Below are positions 45,298 to 48,536 of a stretch of 48,536 nt of DNA, one piece after another; position 1 is the first letter of the stretch, and each line of letters starts with the position of its first letter. Source of the DNA: an uncultured Bacteroidales bacterium (GTDB lineage: Bacteria > Bacteroidota > Bacteroidia > Bacteroidales > Bacteroidaceae). Where the stretch lies: the NCBI GenBank assembly GCA_902788865.1, contig CADALZ010000017.1, positions 1 through 48,536 of the forward strand, given 5' to 3'. Position numbers and translations under genes: made by a program. The notes beneath the pieces were generated by a model. The model was not told where the DNA came from. It searched no databases and worked only from the letters and a program-made list of their open reading frames with translations.

Positions 45298-45337
45298 GAC
45301 ACTCCGTAGGTACTGCCTGCGGGGTGTCTTTCGTTTT
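45298..45337 (+). terminator. Hairpin between the DUF4942 and methyltransferase-helicase genes
   Basis: GACACTCCG (45298-45306) pairs with CGGGGTGTC (45320-45328, one G-U) and is followed by TTTCGTTTTT. It could terminate or attenuate transcription within the element's gene row. Confidence 0.6.
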
Positions 45338-45360
45338 TATCCACTTCAATCATTACAGCC

Positions 45361-48300
45361 ATGTATGCTATCATACCACAACAGATACCGCAAGGCAAGC
45401 GTGCAGAGATCAACGAGAAGATTCTCTTTGCCATCAACTCCGGTAAGGATATGATTCCTGCGGAGAGTATATACAACTGCTATACGGGTATCGGAGGACT
45501 GCACAACCTCAAGCAGTCGGACTTCGCCAGCTACCACGAATATGCCGAGGCGAAGAAGGAGTTCGAGATGGGACAGTTCTTCACACCGCACGAGGTATGT
45601 CGGGATATGGTAGATGTACTCTCTCCCACATCATCAGAGATGATACTCGATATGTGTTGCGGTATGGGTAACTTCTTCAACCATCTGCCAAACCAACACA
45701 ATGCCTACGGCTTTGACATAGACAGCAGGGCTGTGGCAGTGGCGAGGTATCTCTATCCCGATGCACATATTGAGAAGTGCGACATACAGCAGTACCACTC
45801 CGAGCAACGCTTCGATGCCATCATCGGTAATCCTCCGTTCAATCTGAAGTTCGACTTCCGACTATCACAGGAGTATTACATCGACAAAGCCTACCATCTG
45901 CTCAATCCCGCAGGATTCCTGATGATTATCGTTCCAGCCTCCTTTATGCAAAACGAGTTCTGGGAGAAGAGCCGTGTAGGAAGAGTAAACGAAGACTTCT
46001 CCTTCATCGGACAGACAAGACTGTCACCTCACGCCTTCACATCGGTAGGTGTAGATAACTTCAACACCAAGATAATGGTCTTCCTGCGTCGCTCACAGCA
46101 TATAGAGATGAATCCCTACAATGCCGAGGAGTTTGTATCTATGGCAGAACTCAAGGAGAGAGTGAAGAGAGCCCGTGAGATGAAGCACCGCCTGCGTCTT
46201 GACCTTATGCGTGAGACCAACCGCATAGACAAGGAGGAGTTGGAGCACTTCGAGTACAAGCTCGCCAAGTATATGTACGAGTTGAAGGCTCACGCAAGAC
46301 TCAACAAGCATATCGACAAGGCAGTGGCACTCGTTACCAAATTCCGTAACCAGAAGCCACCTGAGAATGCCACCAACGAGCAAATGAAGGAGTGGGAACG
46401 CAAGAAGCTGACAACTGCCAAAGTGCTGGCCACCATACGCAAGTATATCACCTCGCAGAATGTCGTTCCACGCAAGGAGGTGGCATTGGTAAAGACCTCC
46501 TACGGCTTCAAGCTCAAGCAGTATGCACCACGACTGCTTGACAAGGTGGAACATAAGGCGGCAAGCATCAATGACCTTATACTGGATAGTACCGTACTGC
46601 CTATGCCGGAGATAGCAACCGAGGAGAATCTGCGACAGATACGCATCGCCAAAAGGCTTATCCGCCGTAAGCGTTGGCTCTACGATATACAGAATCAACC
46701 CTTCTCCGATATGGAAACGGATGATGCCCTTGCCGAGTATCTTGACAATGCCACCTTCGTAAACAAGGATGGCGAGGTATGCGAGTTCACACAGTTGCAG
46801 AAGCACGACCTGAACCTTGTACTCCAGAAGCGATATGCTCTGCTTAACTGGCAGCAAGGCTCAGGCAAGACCGCAGCGGTATATCACAGAGCTAAGTATC
46901 TGCTCAAATATGGCAAGGTACGCAATGTGGTGATACTTGCCCCTGCCATTGCCGCCAATATGACCTGGACTCCGTTCCTCGCCATCAACAAGGAGCGATA
47001 CAGAGTGATACGCACATACAAGGATCTCGAAGATGTGCCGAGAGGTATCTTCATGCTGCTATCTACCTCTATGGTCGGCAAGCTCAAAAGAGAGCTTATG
47101 CGGTTTGTGAAACTCTCGTCAAGGAAACTATGCCTTGTATTTGATGAGTCGGACGAGATTACCAACCCATCATCGCAACGCACAAAGCATATCCTGGCAG
47201 TCTTCCGCAGGCTCAAATATAAGATTCTCGATACGGGAACAACCACCCGTAACAATATCGCAGAGCTATACAGCCAGTTTGAGTTGCTATACAACAACTC
47301 GGTCAATATGACCTGCTGGTGCGATAGTATCTACCACGAGAACCGAGATAAGGAGATAGAGTGCGAAAGAAACCTCCACTGCGGAGAGCCATTCCCTGCG
47401 TTCAGAGGTCATGTGCTGTTCCGTGCCTGCCACTGTCCGGGTAAGGCAACGGTATTCGGCATTGAGAAGCAGAATCAGGATGTCTACAACAAGGATGAAC
47501 TCTTCGACCTCATAGGCAAGACCATCATCACCCGTAAGTTCCGAGACTTCGCAGGCGAGAAATACAAGATACGGACACATACAGTAAGCCCATCCGAGGG
47601 TGAACACGAGGTCTATCGTGTCATCATCGAGGAGTTCTGCCGTATATGCGAACTCTACTACAACAGCACGGGTGACACGAAGAAGGATGCAGGACTGAGG
47701 CTTATGCGACAGATAAAGCTGCTTATCAAGGCTTGTTCGGTACCACACCTCATATCGGGATACTATGGCGATGACTACCCGAGCAAGACACGATACATAG
47801 AATCATTGATACGCAAGATACCTGGCAAGGTAGCCATCGGCTGTACCACCCTTGCCGCCTTTGACCTATATGAGAGTTATATCCGTGAACGCTTCCCCGA
47901 CAGACCGATATATGTCGTGAAGGGAGATGTGGCGTTCAAGAAACGTCAGAGCATCGTGACGGAGTTCGATTCCACCATCAACGGCATACTGATATGCACG
48001 CAGCAGAGCCTGAGCAGCTCGGTAAACATACCCACCTGCAACGATGTGATACTGGAGTCGCTGCAATGGAACATACCCAAGATGGAGCAGTTCTACTTCC
48101 GCTTCATACGCCTCGACTCCAAGGAGATGAAGGATGTGCATTATGTCACCTACGAGGACTCCGTTGAGCAGAACCTCATGGCATTGGTACTCACCAAAGA
48201 GCGTCTCAACGAGTTCATCAAGACAGGTGAAGTGAAAGAGCAGTCGGAAATCTTCGAGGAGTTCGATATCACAATGTCGGTCATCGACAGCCTGCTGATA

Positions 48301-48363
48301 CGCTCAACGGACAGCGAAGGTAAGATACATATCAGCTGGGGAAGCCAGCGAGTAACGAGTTAA
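45361..48363 (+). CDS. N6-adenine DNA methyltransferase fused to an SF2/SNF2-like helicase
   Basis: The 1000-residue protein has two enzymatic halves. The N-terminal methyltransferase (about residues 60-260) has GQFFTP (71-76), the SAM-binding motif DMCCGMGNF (97-105) and catalytic NPPF (157-160). A basic helical linker (~265-480) follows. The helicase half has Walker A QQGSGKT (498-504), a DESD box (595-598) and a late segment around residues 900-920 where motif VI would lie. No nuclease domain or separate specificity subunit is seen. Methylation of element DNA with ATP-driven remodelling or translocation is an inference. It lies between the DUF4942 and ArdA-like genes; other possible roles are element maintenance or replication. 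Confidence 0.85.
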   Translation: MYAIIPQQIPQGKRAEINEKILFAINSGKDMIPAESIYNCYTGIGGLHNLKQSDFASYHEYAEAKKEFEMGQFFTPHEVCRDMVDVLSPTSSEMILDMCCGMGNFFNHLPNQHNAYGFDIDSRAVAVARYLYPDAHIEKCDIQQYHSEQRFDAIIGNPPFNLKFDFRLSQEYYIDKAYHLLNPAGFLMIIVPASFMQNEFWEKSRVGRVNEDFSFIGQTRLSPHAFTSVGVDNFNTKIMVFLRRSQHIEMNPYNAEEFVSMAELKERVKRAREMKHRLRLDLMRETNRIDKEELEHFEYKLAKYMYELKAHARLNKHIDKAVALVTKFRNQKPPENATNEQMKEWERKKLTTAKVLATIRKYITSQNVVPRKEVALVKTSYGFKLKQYAPRLLDKVEHKAASINDLILDSTVLPMPEIATEENLRQIRIAKRLIRRKRWLYDIQNQPFSDMETDDALAEYLDNATFVNKDGEVCEFTQLQKHDLNLVLQKRYALLNWQQGSGKTAAVYHRAKYLLKYGKVRNVVILAPAIAANMTWTPFLAINKERYRVIRTYKDLEDVPRGIFMLLSTSMVGKLKRELMRFVKLSSRKLCLVFDESDEITNPSSQRTKHILAVFRRLKYKILDTGTTTRNNIAELYSQFELLYNNSVNMTCWCDSIYHENRDKEIECERNLHCGEPFPAFRGHVLFRACHCPGKATVFGIEKQNQDVYNKDELFDLIGKTIITRKFRDFAGEKYKIRTHTVSPSEGEHEVYRVIIEEFCRICELYYNSTGDTKKDAGLRLMRQIKLLIKACSVPHLISGYYGDDYPSKTRYIESLIRKIPGKVAIGCTTLAAFDLYESYIRERFPDRPIYVVKGDVAFKKRQSIVTEFDSTINGILICTQQSLSSSVNIPTCNDVILESLQWNIPKMEQFYFRFIRLDSKEMKDVHYVTYEDSVEQNLMALVLTKERLNEFIKTGEVKEQSEIFEEFDITMSVIDSLLIRSTDSEGKIHISWGSQRVTS

Positions 48364-48374
48364 ACAGAAAGTCT

Positions 48375-48536
48375 ATGGAAAATATGGATTTAAGCAATGC
48401 CGAGGTTGCCGTAACCACGCAGCACATCTTAGACGGGAAAGAGTACAAGGACTACTGGGTGCAAATGTCAGACTACAGCGATATGGGAGAATTTCTCTGT
48501 GCCTGTTCCGACCTCTTTCCCGAAGAAACAGATCCC
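48375..48536 (+). CDS. ArdA-like antirestriction protein, N-terminal part (runs off the window)
   Basis: The 54 visible codons start at an ATG 11 bases after the methyltransferase-helicase stop. They read as an acidic protein with YWVQMSDYSDMGEFLCACSDLF followed by PEETDP. This resembles the beginning of ArdA proteins, in which a W-x-D-L-S-x-Y-x-D-x-x-E-F-x-x-A-C pattern precedes an acidic stretch; the comparison is from memory. ArdA mimics B-form DNA and blocks type I restriction enzymes. The rest lies outside the window, so the call is provisional. Confidence 0.55.
   Translation, partial: MENMDLSNAEVAVTTQHILDGKEYKDYWVQMSDYSDMGEFLCACSDLFPEETDP

Overview
The window looks like a stretch of a gut-type Bacteroidales chromosome (Bacteroidaceae/Prevotellaceae-like; I cannot name a species). 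The reasons are the Bacteroidetes promoter signature (TTTG, a spacer of about 19-20, then TAnnTTTG) in front of many genes, the near absence of Shine-Dalgarno sites, the neighbourhood DUF1599 - DoxX/BT_3928-like - tpiA - SPOR - folE, the cluster ruvX - def - TPR - thrS - infC - rpmI - rplT, and a Bacteroidales-1-type RNA downstream of rplT. Two ends are atypical. The first ~470 bases encode part of an unrelated membrane sensor joined head-on to a truncated folE, most likely an assembly chimera. The last ~4.5 kb belong to a mobile element.

Layout. 1-474: membrane-sensor fragment. 463-3997 (minus): folE (truncated), a SPOR protein, tpiA, a DoxX/thioredoxin-like membrane protein and a duplicated DUF1599 protein. 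4100-10514 (minus): a long run of exbB, exbD, tonB, a DJ-1 protein, ispD, recG and a LysM/M23 peptidase. 10631-13788 (plus): nadK, mdh and a coiled-coil membrane protein. 13866-17594 (minus): a galactose operon galM - sugar MFS transporter - galK. 17795-18662 (minus): YtxH - holin-X-like - small protein. 18801-22883 (plus): a SPOR lipoprotein, then a YjbH-like / DUF3869 / OmpA surface trio. 23008-29554 (plus): the housekeeping translation cluster. 29664-29899: a small RNA. 29964-33089: a metallo-beta-lactamase-fold hydrolase, tRNA-Lys, tRNA-Glu and a class III fructose-1,6-bisphosphatase. 33091-33348: a hairpin-rich repeat element. 33353-43054 (minus): a glycine-rich solenoid protein, a long-chain acyl-CoA synthetase, and a tolC - macA - macB ATPase - permease - histidine kinase - LytTR regulator group, an efflux pump encoded with its own two-component system.

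43055-44319 is 1.26 kb without a convincing gene. It holds copies of a ~36 bp repeat in both orientations, an array of short palindromes separated by AT-rich spacers, and a large nested hairpin next to the mobile element. 44320-48536 (plus) carries a DUF4942 protein, a 1000-residue fusion of an N6-adenine methyltransferase and an SF2/SNF2-like helicase, and the start of an ArdA-like antirestriction protein. My best candidate for something new is this last region: a possible anti-restriction (leading-region) module of a conjugative element whose expression may depend on the nested hairpin.

Functionally, the central metabolism genes (tpiA, mdh, fbp, galactose catabolism), envelope genes (TonB system, M23, OmpA, SPOR, efflux) and translation genes are ordinary core genome. 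Promoter positions were found by eye against the published Bacteroidetes consensus, and several of them decide between alternative start codons.
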